DNA of 64,000 nt from Streptomyces venezuelae (GCF_008642275.1 NZ_CP029189.1:3436001-3500000), one strand, 5' to 3'. Positions 33,303 to 43,417 are shown, numbered from the stretch's first letter. Notes: generated from the sequence alone by a model not told the origin. A program made the numbers and translations.

Positions 33303-35612
33303 ATGAGCCACCAGCCCAGCGCAGGCCCCACCGAGGTCCCCGCCCAGCACCCGTCTCACACCCCCGGCAGCACCCCGGGCACCGCCCCCGGCACAGGAGC
33401 CGGCACGGGAGCCGCCGCCCCCGGCCGGGCCGTCACCGGAGCCCACGCCCGCATAGGTTCCATCTCCGCGCACCGCCCGCACGTCGACCTCGAACCCGAT
33501 CTCGACGCGGATCTCGACGCCTACGACGACAAGGACGGCGACGAGCTCCCGCCCGGCCGCTTCCTCGACCGGGAACGCAGCTGGCTCGCCTTCAACGAGC
33601 GGGTGCTGGAGCTCGCCGAGGACCCGACGACGCCCCTGCTGGAGCGCGCCAACTTCCTGGCGATCTTCGCGAGCAACCTCGACGAGTTCTTCATGGTGCG
33701 CGTGGCCGGTCTCAAGCGGCGCATCGCGACGGGTGTCGCCACCCGTTCGGCCTCCGGCCTGCAGCCCCGCGAGGTGCTGGACCTCATCTGGACGCGCTCG
33801 CGCGAGCTCATGGCCCGGCACGCCGCCTGCTTCCAGCAGGACATCTCCCCGGCACTGGCCGAGGAGGGCGTCCACCTCATCCGCTGGCCCGACCTCACCG
33901 AGAAGGAGCAGGCCCGCCTCTTCACCCTGTTCCGCAACCAGATCTTCCCGGTGCTGACGCCGCTGGCCGTGGACCCCGCGCACCCGTTCCCGTACATCTC
34001 CGGCCTCTCCCTGAACCTGGCCGTCGTCGTGCGCAACCCCGTCAGCGGCCACCGCCACTTCGCCCGCGTCAAGGTCCCGCCGCTCCTCTCCCGCTTCCTG
34101 GAGGCCTCCCCGCAGCGCTACGTCCCGCTGGAGGACGTCATCGCCGCGCACCTGGAGGAGCTCTTCCCCGGCATGGAGGTGCTCGCGCACCACATGTTCC
34201 GCGTGACCCGCAACGAGGACCTGGAGGTCGAGGAGGACGACGCCGAGAACCTGCTCCAGGCCCTGGAGAAGGAGCTCATGCGGCGCCGCTTCGGCCCGCC
34301 CGTGCGCCTGGAGGTCGAGGAGTCCATCGACCCGGGCGTCCTGGACCTGCTGGTGCAGGAGCTGAAGGTCAACGCCTCCGAGGTCTACCCGCTGCCCGGC
34401 CCGCTGGACCTGACCGCCCTCTTCGGGATCGCCTCGCTGGACATCCCGGAGCTCAAGTACCCGAAGTTCGTCGCCGGCACCCACCGCGACCTGGCCGAGG
34501 TCGAGTCCGCGTCCGCGCCCGACATCTTCGCCGCCCTGCGCGAGCGGGACGTCCTGCTGCACCACCCGTACGACTCCTTCTCCACCTCGGTGCAGGCCTT
34601 CCTGGAGCAGGCCGCCGCCGACCCGGACGTCCTCGCCATCAAGCAGACGCTCTACCGCACCTCCGGCGACTCCCCGATCGTGGACGCCCTGATCGACGCC
34701 GCCGACTCCGGCAAGCAGGTCCTCGTACTCGTCGAGATCAAGGCCCGCTTCGACGAGCAGGCCAACATCAAGTGGGCGCGCAAGCTGGAGGAGTCCGGCT
34801 GCCACGTCGTCTACGGGCTCGTCGGCCTCAAGACCCACTGCAAGCTGTCGCTCGTCGTCCGCCAGGAGGGCGACACGCTGCGCCGCTACTCGCACGTCGG
34901 CACCGGCAACTACCACCCCAAGACCGCCCGGCTCTACGAGGACCTCGGCCTGCTCACCGCCGACCCGCAGGTCGGCGCGGACCTCTCCGACCTCTTCAAC
35001 CGGCTGTCCGGCTACTCGCGCCGCGAGACCTACCGCCGGCTGATGGTGGCGCCCCGCTCGCTGCGGGACGGACTGATCGCGCGGATCGACAAGGAGGCCG
35101 CCCACCACAAGGCCGGCCGCCCCGCCTACGTCCGGCTCAAGATGAACTCGATCGTCGACGAGGCCCTCATCGACTCGCTCTACCGGGCCTCCCAGGCGGG
35201 AGTGCCCGTCGACATCTGGGTGCGCGGCATCTGCGCGGTGCGCCCCGGAGTCCCCGGGCTCTCGGACAACATCCGGGTCCGCTCGATCCTCGGCCGCTTC
35301 CTGGAACACTCCCGGGTCTTCGCCTTCGGCAACGGCGGCGAACCCGAGGTGTGGATCGGCAGCGCCGACATGATGCACCGCAACCTCGACCGCCGCATCG
35401 AGGCACTGGTCAGGGTCGCCGACCCGGCCCACCGCGCGGCACTGGACCGGATGCTGGAAACCGGGATGTCCGACGCCACCTCCTCCTGGCACCTGGGCCC
35501 GGACGGCGAGTGGACCCGGCACAGCACGGACGCGGACGGACAGCCGCTGCGGCACGTACAGGAGACGCTCATAGACGCCCGGAGGCGCCGGCGTGGCTCA
35601 GCCAAACCATGA
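33303..35612 (+). CDS. ppk: Polyphosphate kinase PPK1
   Basis: 769 aa from ATG 33303. After a Pro/Gly/Thr-rich head of about 75 residues come the PPK N domain ([18 protein letters not shown]: [16 protein letters not shown]), the head domain, and the catalytic domains with the autophosphorylated His in [13 protein letters not shown] and the matching [16 protein letters not shown]. It makes polyphosphate from ATP and, in Streptomyces, links phosphate status to antibiotic production. Its 3' end overlaps the CHAD-domain gene by 20 bp, so the two are coupled. Confidence 0.96.
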   Translation: MSHQPSAGPTEVPAQHPSHTPGSTPGTAPGTGAGTGAAAPGRAVTGAHARIGSISAHRPHVDLEPDLDADLDAYDDKDGDELPPGRFLDRERSWLAFNERVLELAEDPTTPLLERANFLAIFASNLDEFFMVRVAGLKRRIATGVATRSASGLQPREVLDLIWTRSRELMARHAACFQQDISPALAEEGVHLIRWPDLTEKEQARLFTLFRNQIFPVLTPLAVDPAHPFPYISGLSLNLAVVVRNPVSGHRHFARVKVPPLLSRFLEASPQRYVPLEDVIAAHLEELFPGMEVLAHHMFRVTRNEDLEVEEDDAENLLQALEKELMRRRFGPPVRLEVEESIDPGVLDLLVQELKVNASEVYPLPGPLDLTALFGIASLDIPELKYPKFVAGTHRDLAEVESASAPDIFAALRERDVLLHHPYDSFSTSVQAFLEQAAADPDVLAIKQTLYRTSGDSPIVDALIDAADSGKQVLVLVEIKARFDEQANIKWARKLEESGCHVVYGLVGLKTHCKLSLVVRQEGDTLRRYSHVGTGNYHPKTARLYEDLGLLTADPQVGADLSDLFNRLSGYSRRETYRRLMVAPRSLRDGLIARIDKEAAHHKAGRPAYVRLKMNSIVDEALIDSLYRASQAGVPVDIWVRGICAVRPGVPGLSDNIRVRSILGRFLEHSRVFAFGNGGEPEVWIGSADMMHRNLDRRIEALVRVADPAHRAALDRMLETGMSDATSSWHLGPDGEWTRHSTDADGQPLRHVQETLIDARRRRRGSAKP

Positions 35613-36549
35613 CCCGATTACGGCGACGGCGGACGCAGGTGCCGTGCTCGGCACGTACCTGCGCGCCCAGGCCACCGCTTTCCTGCGCGGACTGCGCCTG
35701 CACGAGGAGAGCGGGGCCGACGCCGCCGAAGGAAGCGACGCGGCGCGCAGCCTGCGGGGGGCTGCGCGCCGCATCAGCGGTTCCCTGGCCACGTTCCGGG
35801 TGGTGACCGAGTCCTCCTGGGCCGACGGGCTGCGCACCGAACTGGTGTGGCTCTCGTCGACCCTGGCCGACGAGCACGCGTACGCGGCCCGGCTGACCCG
35901 GCTGATGGACGCCCTGCACCGGCTGTCGGGGTCCCCGGAGCTCCCGGCGCCGCGCGGCTCGGCCGGCGCGCTGACGGTGGGCTCGGCGCGGGCCGGCGCG
36001 CTGCTGGAACGGCAGCTGACCCTGGCCCGTACGCGCGCCCACTCGGCCACCCTCCAGGCCCTCGGCTCCTCCCGCTTCCACGCGGTGGCGGACGCGGTGG
36101 CCGTGCTGGCCTCGGAGGTCCCGCTGGACGCCGTCGCGGCCCGGGGCCGGGTGTCGGAGGTACTCGTCCCGCTGGCCGCCGTGGCCGAAACCCGACTGTC
36201 GGCGGCGGTCACGTCCCTGCCCCCGGCCGACGGAGCCCAGCCGTACAACGCGGACCACGACGGGCCCTGGCACGAGGTACGCCGCCTGCTGCGGGTCCAC
36301 CGCTACGCGCGCGAGGCGCTCGGCGAGGACGTGACCCGGCCGGCTGCCGCGGGGCAGGCCCTGGACCGCCACCGTGACGCGGCCGAGGCGGCGACCGCGT
36401 CGGCGACGGCGGCCCGTACCCCGCGCATCGCACCGGCGACGGCCTACGCCCTGGGCGTCCTGCACGCCGACCAGCGCCACGAGGTCGAGGCGGCCCGGCT
36501 GGAATTCCGGCATCTGTGGCTTCCGGAGCCCGTGGTCACGCCGCGATAA
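35593..36549 (+). CDS. CHAD-domain protein
   Basis: 318 aa from the GTG at 35593 (GGAGGCGCC upstream), overlapping ppk by 20 bp. The helical CHAD domain has paired conserved basic residues in repeats such as [18 protein letters not shown] and [21 protein letters not shown] domains bind polyphosphate through such basic grooves. A position inside the ppk operon strongly suggests a role in placing or storing the polymer that Ppk makes. No CYTH phosphatase domain is attached. Confidence 0.88.
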   Translation: MAQPNHDPITATADAGAVLGTYLRAQATAFLRGLRLHEESGADAAEGSDAARSLRGAARRISGSLATFRVVTESSWADGLRTELVWLSSTLADEHAYAARLTRLMDALHRLSGSPELPAPRGSAGALTVGSARAGALLERQLTLARTRAHSATLQALGSSRFHAVADAVAVLASEVPLDAVAARGRVSEVLVPLAAVAETRLSAAVTSLPPADGAQPYNADHDGPWHEVRRLLRVHRYAREALGEDVTRPAAAGQALDRHRDAAEAATASATAARTPRIAPATAYALGVLHADQRHEVEAARLEFRHLWLPEPVVTPR

Positions 36550-36615
36550 CGCGTGGATAACGGATGATGACGGCTGTGTGCGACCCGCCAGGGACGCACC
36601 GGGTCGTCCGCCACG

Positions 36616-36659
36616 GTTCACCATCCGTTCACTCGGGCCGGTCGGCTGCTTCACCTGTT
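36616..36659 (+). promoter_or_regulatory. PHO box of pstS: four 11-bp direct repeat units
   Basis: GTTCACC at 36616 and GTTCACT at 36627 are exactly 11 bp apart. They are followed in register by a degenerate unit at 36638 and CTTCACC at 36649. This is the classic PhoP direct-repeat pattern of Streptomyces, so pstS should be activated under phosphate limitation. A TAATTT at 36665-36670 may be the -10 box. Confidence 0.88.
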
Positions 36660-36796
36660 CTGCCTAATTTCGGTGATGCACGGAGCGAGCCGCCCGGAAG
36701 CCGGGCAGCTCAGCCGCGCACCACCGACGCAGTCCTCTTCGCACGCCGCCCCGATACAGAAAGCGGCCGGCGGCTTCTGGAAGGAACACCCGAAAA

Positions 36797-37933
36797 GTGA
36801 AGCTTCAGCGCAAGAACATGCTTCGTGCCTCCGCCCTCGGGGCGCTTGTCGTGTCCGGCGCCCTGGTCCTCACGGCGTGCGGCTCGGACGACAACACCAA
36901 GACCGCCGACGGTTCGGCGAAGCCCTCCGCGGCCGCCGCGGGCGACATCAAGTGCGACGACGCCAAGGGCAAGCTCCTGGCCTCCGGCTCCTCCGCGCAG
37001 AAGAACGCGATCGAGCTGTGGATCAAGAACTACATGGCCGCCTGCTCCGGCGTCGAGGTGAACTACAAGTCCTCCTCCTCCGGTGAGGGCATCGTCGCCT
37101 TCAACCAGGGCACGGTCGGTTTCGCCGGCTCCGACTCCGCGCTGAAGCCGGAGCAGGTCGAGGAGTCGAAGAAGATCTGCACCGGTGGCCAGGGCATCGA
37201 CCTCCCGATGGTCGGCGGCCCCGTCGCCCTCGGCTTCAACGTCGCCGGCGTGGACAAGCTGAACCTCGACGCCGCCACGATCGCCAACATCTTCAACGAC
37301 AAGATCAAGAAGTGGGACGACGAGGCGATCAAGAAGCTGAACCCCGGCGTCACGCTTCCCTCCACCGCCATCCAGGCCTTCCACCGCTCCGACGACTCGG
37401 GCACCACCGAGAACGTCACCAAGTACCTCAAGGCCGCCGCGCCCGACGCCTGGCCGCACGAGCCCGCGAAGAAGTGGGCCGCCCCGGGCGGCCAGGCCGC
37501 CTCCGGCTCCGCCGGTGTCGCCGCGCAGGTCAAGCAGGTCGACGGCGCGATCGGCTACTTCGAGCTTTCGTTCGCCAGCGCGCAGGGCATCAAGACGGTG
37601 GACCTGAACACGGGCGCCGCCGCCCCGGTCCCGGCCACCGGTGAGAACGCCTCCAAGGCCATCGCCGCCGCCAAGATCGCCGGCACCGGCTCCGACCTGG
37701 CCCTCAAGCTCGACTACACCACCAAGGCCGAGGGCGCCTACCCGCTCGTCCTGGTGACCTACGAGGTCGTCTGCGACAAGGGCAACAAGGCCGAGACGCT
37801 CCCGACCGTTAAGTCCTTCCTGAACTACGCCGCTTCGGACGCGGGCCAGAAGGTCCTCCTCGAGAACGGCTACGCGCCGATCCCGGCCGAGATCAACACC
37901 AAGGTCCGCGAGGTCATCAACACCCTCGGCTAG
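36797..37933 (+). CDS. pstS: Phosphate-binding lipoprotein PstS
   Basis: 378 aa from the GTG at 36797. A lipoprotein signal with lipobox LTAC (Cys27) is followed by a PBP-like II domain. Phosphate contacts are visible in ASGSSAQ, SSSSGEG and HRSDDSGTTE. The signal and lipid anchor place it on the outer face of the membrane, handing phosphate to PstCA. A PHO box lies about 140 bp upstream. A strong hairpin after the stop probably lets pstS be made in excess over the permease genes. Confidence 0.97.
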   Translation: MKLQRKNMLRASALGALVVSGALVLTACGSDDNTKTADGSAKPSAAAAGDIKCDDAKGKLLASGSSAQKNAIELWIKNYMAACSGVEVNYKSSSSGEGIVAFNQGTVGFAGSDSALKPEQVEESKKICTGGQGIDLPMVGGPVALGFNVAGVDKLNLDAATIANIFNDKIKKWDDEAIKKLNPGVTLPSTAIQAFHRSDDSGTTENVTKYLKAAAPDAWPHEPAKKWAAPGGQAASGSAGVAAQVKQVDGAIGYFELSFASAQGIKTVDLNTGAAAPVPATGENASKAIAAAKIAGTGSDLALKLDYTTKAEGAYPLVLVTYEVVCDKGNKAETLPTVKSFLNYAASDAGQKVLLENGYAPIPAEINTKVREVINTLG

Positions 37934-37945
37934 ATCCTGACCCCC

Positions 37946-37983
37946 GATCCGGTCCGCTCCCCCGTCCGGGGGCGGACCGGATC
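37946..37983 (+). terminator. Strong intercistronic hairpin between pstS and pstC
   Basis: Arms gatccggtccgc plus cccc and gggg plus gcggaccggatc form a stem of about 17 bp with a small loop, 13 bp past the pstS stop. There is no T-run. It probably partly terminates transcription or protects the pstS 3' end, giving more PstS than PstC. Confidence 0.8.
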
Positions 37984-38063
37984 CGGGACCCTTCCCCTCC
38001 CACCCGGGGGAATCCGGTGCACCGCCGCCAGGGGGCCTGCCCCCCACACAGACCGGAAAGACC

Positions 38064-39056
38064 ATGGCTTCCACCACACCCACCCAGATAGACACGGCTC
38101 CGCCTGTCACCCGTAGCGGAGGATCGTCCACCGGCCGCGCCGGCGACAAGATCTTCGCCGGGCTCTCCAAGGGCTCCGGCATCCTGCTCCTGGTGATCAT
38201 GGCGTCGATCGCCGTCTTCCTCACCTACCGCGCCTCGATCGCCCTGTCGAAGAACGAGGGGAACTTCCTCACCACCTTCGACTGGAACGCGTCGGCCAAC
38301 CCGCCCGTCTTCGGCATCGCCGTCCTGCTCTTCGGCACCGTCGTCAGCTCGATCATCGCGATGGCCATCGCGGTTCCGATCGCCGTCGGCATCGCCCTGT
38401 TCATCTCGCACTACGCGCCGCGCAAGCTGGCCGCGCCCCTCGCGTACGTCGTCGACCTGCTGGCCGCCGTACCGTCGATCATCTACGGCATCTGGGGCGC
38501 CCTGTTCCTCGTGCCGCAGCTGAACGGCCTGAACCTCTGGCTCGACGAGTACCTCGGCTGGACCTACGTCTTCGACAAGACCCAGGTCGGCGTCGCCCGT
38601 TCGCTCTTCACCGTCGGCATCCTGCTCGCGATCATGATCCTGCCGATCGTGACCAGCGTCAGCCGTGAGGTCTTCCTCCAGGTCCCGCGCATGAACGAGG
38701 AGGCCGCCCTGGCCCTCGGCGCGACCCGCTGGGAGGTCATCCGCATGTCGGTCCTGCCGTTCGGCCGCTCCGGCGTCATCTCCGCCTCGATGCTCGGCCT
38801 CGGCCGCGCCCTCGGCGAGACCATGGCCGTCGCGACCGTCCTCTCCCCGAGCTTCCTGATCTCCGGCCACCTCCTGAACCCGGGTGGCGGCACCTTCGCG
38901 CAGAACATCGCCGCGAAGTTCGACGAGGCCAACGAGTTCGGCCGCGACGCGCTGATCGCCTCCGGTCTCGTCCTCTTCCTGCTCACCCTGCTGGTCAACG
39001 GTGCAGCCCGGCTGATCATCGCTCGCCGCAAGGACTTCTCGGGGGCGAACGCCTGA
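38064..39056 (+). CDS. pstC: Phosphate ABC transporter permease PstC
   Basis: 330 aa with about six transmembrane helices. The ABC-interacting EAA-type loop is EEAALALGATRWEVIRMSVLPFGRSG. The N-terminal 35 residues are a polar Thr/Ser-rich cytoplasmic head. It forms the channel with PstA; the stop overlaps the pstA start (TGATG), so the two are made in equal amounts. Confidence 0.96.
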   Translation: MASTTPTQIDTAPPVTRSGGSSTGRAGDKIFAGLSKGSGILLLVIMASIAVFLTYRASIALSKNEGNFLTTFDWNASANPPVFGIAVLLFGTVVSSIIAMAIAVPIAVGIALFISHYAPRKLAAPLAYVVDLLAAVPSIIYGIWGALFLVPQLNGLNLWLDEYLGWTYVFDKTQVGVARSLFTVGILLAIMILPIVTSVSREVFLQVPRMNEEAALALGATRWEVIRMSVLPFGRSGVISASMLGLGRALGETMAVATVLSPSFLISGHLLNPGGGTFAQNIAAKFDEANEFGRDALIASGLVLFLLTLLVNGAARLIIARRKDFSGANA

Positions 39057-40138
39057 TGAGCCACGCAATCCAGGACCAGCAGCCCACCCGGGCCCGCAGG
39101 TCCGCCGCCCCCGCCGGCCTCACCCGTGGCGGCCTGCCCCGCTGGGCCCCGGCCGGCATCGCGGCCCTCTCGATCGCCCTCGGCTGCGGCATCGGCCTCG
39201 CCTTCGGCCTGCAGAGCAAGGTCCAGTGGGGGCTCCTCGCGGCCCTGCTGTTCATCGGCATCACGTACGCCGCCAGCGCGGTGATCGAGAACCGCCGCCA
39301 GGCCAAGGACCGTGTCGCGACCTCCCTCGTGTGGGTCTGCTTCGTCCTCGCGGTCATCCCGCTGCTCTCCCTGATGTGGACCACGGTCAGCCGCGGTCTG
39401 GAGCTCCTGAGCGGAAACTTCCTCAGCCACTCCATGAACGGCGTGACCAGCTTCGACGAGGGCGGCGGCGTCTACCACGCCCTGCTCGGCACCATCGAGC
39501 AGGTCGCCCTCGCCACGCTGATCGCGGCCCCCATCGGCCTGCTGACCGCCGTCTACCTGGTCGAGTACGGCAAGGGCCGCCTCGCCAAGTCCGTCACCTT
39601 CTTCGTCGACGTCATGACCGGCATCCCCTCCATCGTCGCGGGCCTGTTCATCCTGACGACCTGGAACCTGATGCTCGGCTTCGGCCCGTCCGGCTTCGCC
39701 GGCGCCATGGCCCTGTCGATCCTGATGATGCCGGTCGTGGTCCGCTCCACCGAGGAGATGCTCAAGCTCGTCCCGAACGAGCTGCGCGAGGCCGCCCTCG
39801 CCCTCGGTGTGCCGAAGTGGCGCGTGATCCTCAAGGTCGTGCTCCCGACCGCCATCGGCGGTATCTCCACCGGCGTGATGCTGGCCGTCGCCCGCATCGC
39901 CGGCGAGACCGCCCCGATCATGCTGCTGGTCTTCGGCACCCAGCTGATCAACGGCAACCCCTTCGAAGGCGCCCAGTCCTCGCTCCCCCTCTACATTTGG
40001 GAGCAGTACAAGGTCGGCAGTGAACCCTCCTACGACCGGGCATGGGCAGCAGCGCTCGTCCTGATCGCCTTCGTCATGATCCTCAATCTGGTGGCCCGCG
40101 GCATCGCCCGCTGGAAGGCCCCGAAGACCGGTCGCTGA
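39056..40138 (+). CDS. pstA: Phosphate ABC transporter permease PstA
   Basis: 360 aa with about eight hydrophobic helices, two of them at the N-terminus beyond the usual six. The EAA-type loop is [21 protein letters not shown]. It pairs with PstC and is driven by PstB. The ATG shares its A with the pstC stop. Confidence 0.96.
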   Translation: MSHAIQDQQPTRARRSAAPAGLTRGGLPRWAPAGIAALSIALGCGIGLAFGLQSKVQWGLLAALLFIGITYAASAVIENRRQAKDRVATSLVWVCFVLAVIPLLSLMWTTVSRGLELLSGNFLSHSMNGVTSFDEGGGVYHALLGTIEQVALATLIAAPIGLLTAVYLVEYGKGRLAKSVTFFVDVMTGIPSIVAGLFILTTWNLMLGFGPSGFAGAMALSILMMPVVVRSTEEMLKLVPNELREAALALGVPKWRVILKVVLPTAIGGISTGVMLAVARIAGETAPIMLLVFGTQLINGNPFEGAQSSLPLYIWEQYKVGSEPSYDRAWAAALVLIAFVMILNLVARGIARWKAPKTGR

Positions 40139-40166
40139 CGCGACTCATGAAAGCGAAGTGACCCCC

Positions 40167-40943
40167 ATGGCGAAGCGAATCGACGTCTCCGGACTGTCCG
40201 CCTTCTACGGCACCCACAAGGCCATCGACGACATCTCGATGACCGTGGAGCCCCGCTCCGTGACGGCCTTCATCGGCCCCTCCGGCTGCGGCAAGTCCAC
40301 CTTCCTGCGCACCCTCAACCGCATGCACGAGGTCACCCCCGGCGGCCGCGTCGAGGGCAAGGTCCTGCTGGACGACGAGAACCTGTACGGCAGCGGCGTG
40401 GACCCCGTCGCGGTCCGCCGCACGGTCGGCATGGTCTTCCAGCGCCCGAACCCCTTCCCCACCATGTCGATCTTCGACAACGTGGCGGCGGGCCTGCGGC
40501 TCAACGGCAGCTTCAAGAAGTCCGAGCTCACGGACATCGTCGAGAAGTCGCTCCAGGGCGCCAACCTCTGGAACGAGGTGAAGGACCGCCTGAACAAGCC
40601 CGGCTCCGGCCTCTCCGGCGGCCAGCAGCAGCGCCTGTGCATCGCCCGCGCCATCGCGGTCGAGCCCGAGGTCCTGCTGATGGACGAGCCCTGCTCGGCC
40701 CTGGACCCGATCTCCACCCTCGCGATCGAGGACCTGATCGGCGAGCTCAAGGAGCGCTTCACGATCGTCATCGTGACGCACAACATGCAGCAGGCGGCCC
40801 GTGTCTCGGACCGCACCGCCTTCTTCAACCTCGCGGCCGTCGGCCAGCCCGGCAAGCTCATCGAGCTCGACGACACGGACCGGATCTTCTCCAACCCGTC
40901 CGTCCAGGCGACCGAGGACTACATCTCGGGTCGCTTCGGCTAG
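40167..40943 (+). CDS. pstB: Phosphate ABC transporter ATPase PstB
   Basis: 258 aa from ATG 40167 (a GTG nine bases upstream is in frame). Walker [11 protein letters not shown]-loop FQRPNPFP, signature LSGGQQQR, Walker [13 protein letters not shown] and H-switch VTHNMQQA are all intact. It hydrolyses ATP on the cytoplasmic side to drive phosphate import through PstCA. It is the last gene of the pst operon; phoU is not adjacent, and the DUF47 gene on the other strand is the nearest PhoU relative. Confidence 0.97.
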   Translation: MAKRIDVSGLSAFYGTHKAIDDISMTVEPRSVTAFIGPSGCGKSTFLRTLNRMHEVTPGGRVEGKVLLDDENLYGSGVDPVAVRRTVGMVFQRPNPFPTMSIFDNVAAGLRLNGSFKKSELTDIVEKSLQGANLWNEVKDRLNKPGSGLSGGQQQRLCIARAIAVEPEVLLMDEPCSALDPISTLAIEDLIGELKERFTIVIVTHNMQQAARVSDRTAFFNLAAVGQPGKLIELDDTDRIFSNPSVQATEDYISGRFG

Positions 40944-41029
40944 ACCCGGGACACCGTGCGGCCCCGCCGCACGGCAAGACGTCCTGCGGTGCTGCATGGC
41001 GGTGCCACCGCAAGGCGAAAGAAAGAAAA

Positions 41030-41063
41030 GGGCCGGCTCCCCCTGGGTGGGGGGAGCCGGCCC
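41030..41063. terminator. Bidirectional terminator between pstB and pit
   Basis: A 14-bp stem (gggccggctccccc / gggggagccggccc) lies between the convergent genes. On the minus strand it is followed by a CTTTTCTTTCTTTC run, which gives good termination for pit. Confidence 0.88.
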
Positions 41064-41078
41064 GCTTTCGTACGGCGA

Positions 41079-42077
41079 CTACACGAAGGCCAGGTCCACG
41101 AGCCAGAAGCACAACGCGGCGACCACGGCCGCAGCCGGCATCGTGATGAACCAGCCGAGGATGATGTTCTTGGCGACGCCCCAGCGGACCGCGTTCACAC
41201 GCTTGGTCGCACCCACACCCATGATCGCCGAGGTGATCACGTGGGTGGTGGAGATCGGCGCGTGGAAGAGGTACGCCGAACCGAACATGATCGAGGCACC
41301 CGTGGTCTCCGCCGCGAAGCCCTGCGGCGGGTCCAGCTCGATGATCTTGCGGCCGAGCGTACGCATGATGCGCCAGCCACCCGCGTACGTACCCAGCGAC
41401 AGCATCACCGCGCACACGACCTTGACCCAGACCGGGATCGGCGCGTCGGCGCTCTGCACGTCGGCGATGACCAGGGCCATCACGACGATGCCCATCGTCT
41501 TCTGCGCGTCCTGCAGACCGTGGCCGAGCGCCATCGCGGCCGCGGACACCGTCTGCGCGATACGGAAGCCGTGCTTCGCCTTGTGCGGGTTGGACCGGCG
41601 GAACATCCACAGGATGGCCACCATCACCAGGTAACCGGCGACCAGACCGACGACGGGCGAGACGAACATCGGGATGACGACCTTGTCGAGGACTCCCGAC
41701 CAGATCACCTCCGTCCCGCCGGCCAGCGCCGCGCCGACCATGCCGCCGAACAGCGCGTGCGAGGACGACGAGGGCAGCCCGAAGTACCAGGTGATCAGGT
41801 TCCAGACGATCGCACCGACCAGCGCCGCGAAGAGGATCCACATGCCCGTGGAACCCGTGGGCGTCTCGATCAGGCCCTGGCTGACCGTCTTGGCCACGCC
41901 ACTGCCCAGGAAGGCACCGGCGAGGTTCATCACGGCCGCCATCGCCAGCGCCGCGCGCGGGGTCAGCGCCCGCGTCGAGACGGACGTCGCGATCGCGTTC
42001 GCCGAGTCGTGGAAACCGTTCGTATACGTGAAGCCGAGCGCGACACCGATGGTCACGACCAGAGCAAAGGTGTCCAC
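41079..42077 (-). CDS. pit: Low-affinity phosphate transporter, PiT family
   Basis: 332 aa with about nine to ten transmembrane helices and both PiT signature repeats: GFHDSANAIATSV near the N-terminus and GHGLQDAQKTMG in the second half. It imports metal-phosphate with protons when phosphate is plentiful. It lies 5 bp downstream of the DUF47 gene and is co-transcribed with it, a widespread arrangement. In S. coelicolor this is PitH1 (SCO4138, from memory). I saw no PHO box in front of the pair. Confidence 0.95.
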   Translation of the reverse strand: MDTFALVVTIGVALGFTYTNGFHDSANAIATSVSTRALTPRAALAMAAVMNLAGAFLGSGVAKTVSQGLIETPTGSTGMWILFAALVGAIVWNLITWYFGLPSSSSHALFGGMVGAALAGGTEVIWSGVLDKVVIPMFVSPVVGLVAGYLVMVAILWMFRRSNPHKAKHGFRIAQTVSAAAMALGHGLQDAQKTMGIVVMALVIADVQSADAPIPVWVKVVCAVMLSLGTYAGGWRIMRTLGRKIIELDPPQGFAAETTGASIMFGSAYLFHAPISTTHVITSAIMGVGATKRVNAVRWGVAKNIILGWFITMPAAAVVAALCFWLVDLAFV

Positions 42078-42082
42078 GAGGT

Positions 42083-42703
42083 TCAGGACTCCTTGACCGC
42101 GATGGTCTCCACCGTGTTCGCGACGTGCTCGAACGCGTCGGCCGCCTCTTCGAGCACGTCGACGATCTGCTTGAGCTTCAGCACCTCGATGGCGTCGTAC
42201 TTGCCGTTGAAGAGCTGGGCGAGCAGCTTGCGGTGGATCTGGTCCGCCTGGTTCTCAAGGCGGTTGACCTCGATCCAGTACTCGGTCAGGTTGTCCATCG
42301 TCCGCAGGTGCGGCATGGCCTCGGCGGTCAGCTCGGCCGCACGCGCCAGCACCTCGATCTGCTGCTCGACACCCTTGGGGAGCTCCTCCACGTTGTAGAG
42401 GACGACGAGATCGACGGCCTCCTCCATGAAGTCCATGATGTCGTCGAGCGACGAGGCCAGGTTGTAGATGTCCTCGCGGTCGAACGGCGTGATGAAGGAG
42501 GAGTTCAGCTGGTGGAAGATCGCGTGGGTGGCGTCGTCTCCCGCGTGCTCCGCTGCCCGCATCCGCTCCGCGATCTCGGCCCGGGCGGAGGAGTCCGCTC
42601 CGAGCAGTTCCATCAGGAGCTTGGAGCCCGTGACGATGTTGTCCGCGGATGCGGCGAACATGTCGTAGAAGCTCGTCTCCCTGGGGGTCAGACGAAATCG
42701 CAC
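42083..42703 (-). CDS. DUF47 (PhoU-like) regulator of Pit
   Basis: 206 aa, all-helical PhoU-like fold with two conserved metal-binding runs, FDREDIYNLASSLDDIMD and ENQADQIHRKLL. DUF47 proteins bind metals and regulate the adjoining Pit transporter. It is the first gene of the operon, preceding pit by 5 bp. It may also take the PhoU role for the pst system across the shared terminator, but that is inference. Confidence 0.92.
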   Translation of the reverse strand: MRFRLTPRETSFYDMFAASADNIVTGSKLLMELLGADSSARAEIAERMRAAEHAGDDATHAIFHQLNSSFITPFDREDIYNLASSLDDIMDFMEEAVDLVVLYNVEELPKGVEQQIEVLARAAELTAEAMPHLRTMDNLTEYWIEVNRLENQADQIHRKLLAQLFNGKYDAIEVLKLKQIVDVLEEAADAFEHVANTVETIAVKES

Positions 42704-42849
42704 GTGAGGTCCTCGGGGTGCATCGGATTCGGTCAGGCTGATGCTAGGCGCATCCCCCGGCCACGGCTAACCGGCCGTTCCACAGTGTCCTCCATCGGGC
42801 AGAGTGGGGGCCAGGGACCCCTGCCCCGGACGGCGGGGCCCAGTACCCT

Positions 42850-42866
42850 ATACCCATGAGGGGTAT
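42850..42866. promoter_or_regulatory. Candidate CsoR operator
   Basis: ATACCC-ATGAG-GGGTAT is an inverted repeat of the type bound by copper-sensing CsoR proteins, centred about 50 bp upstream of the regulator's ATG. It overlaps a TATACC stretch that could be the -10 box, so binding would block transcription. Confidence 0.65.
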
Positions 42867-42909
42867 GCATTCGGCATGCACCCCTCGTTCCGGACCACGG
42901 GAGAGACGT

Positions 42910-43224
42910 ATGACGACCATCGAGGCGGAGGGCTCCGGAGCCGTCCACGGCTACCACCACCAGAAGGACGAGCACCTCAAGCGGCTGCGCCGGATCGAGG
43001 GCCAGATCCGGGGCCTCCAGCGGCTCGTCGACGAGGACGTCTACTGCATCGACATACTCACCCAGGTCTCGGCGAGCACGAAGGCACTGCAGTCCTTCGC
43101 GCTCCAGCTGCTGGAGGAGCACCTGCGGCACTGCGTCGCCGACGCCGCGGTCAAGGGCGGCACCGAGATCGACGCCAAGGTCGAGGAAGCCACCAAGGCC
43201 ATCGCCCGCCTCCTGCGCACCTGA
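42910..43224 (+). CDS. csoR: CsoR-family metal-sensing repressor
   Basis: 104 aa from ATG 42910 (GGGAGAG upstream); an earlier in-frame ATG at 42856 lies inside the operator. DUF156 helical bundle with the Cu(I) ligand set Cys-x(n)-His-x3-Cys: Cys in DVYCIDIL, His and Cys in EEHLRHC. Arg-rich N-terminal helix KRLRRIEGQIRGL binds DNA. It should release DNA on Cu(I) binding. No copper ATPase or chaperone gene is adjacent, so its targets lie elsewhere or it is autoregulatory only. Confidence 0.88.
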   Translation: MTTIEAEGSGAVHGYHHQKDEHLKRLRRIEGQIRGLQRLVDEDVYCIDILTQVSASTKALQSFALQLLEEHLRHCVADAAVKGGTEIDAKVEEATKAIARLLRT

Positions 43225-43250
43225 CCCCGCCCCCCGGCTAGCCGCACCCC

Positions 43251-43299
43251 TCCCAGCCCCGCCGGCGCTTGAGGCGCGGGGTCTGGGGCGGAGCCCCGG
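43251..43299. repeat. Dispersed Streptomyces palindromic repeat, copy C
   Basis: cccagccccgccggcgcttg followed by aggcgcggggtctggggcgg and agccccgg, the same family as copies A, B and D. It lies just past the csoR stop and may serve as its terminator. Confidence 0.85.
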
Positions 43300-43310
43300 C
43301 AACGGCGCGG

Positions 43311-43345
43311 CAGCAGGCAGCAGGCAGCAGGCAGCAGGCAGCAGG
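43311..43345. repeat. Heptamer tandem repeat (cagcagg)x5
   Basis: Five perfect copies of a 7-bp unit follow copy C of the dispersed repeat, in non-coding DNA. Likely prone to slippage and therefore to strain variation. Confidence 0.9.
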
Positions 43346-43417
43346 CGGCATGCACCCCGGCGGACGCCGGACGGCCCGCCACACCCACCATCCGGAGCCG
43401 AGGACACCGCCGGGAGG

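Noticed and set aside
31872..35555. A 1227-codon antisense frame across mshD and ppk
   Set aside because: It mirrors the codon bias of the real plus-strand genes, has no domain, and mshD and ppk are certain.
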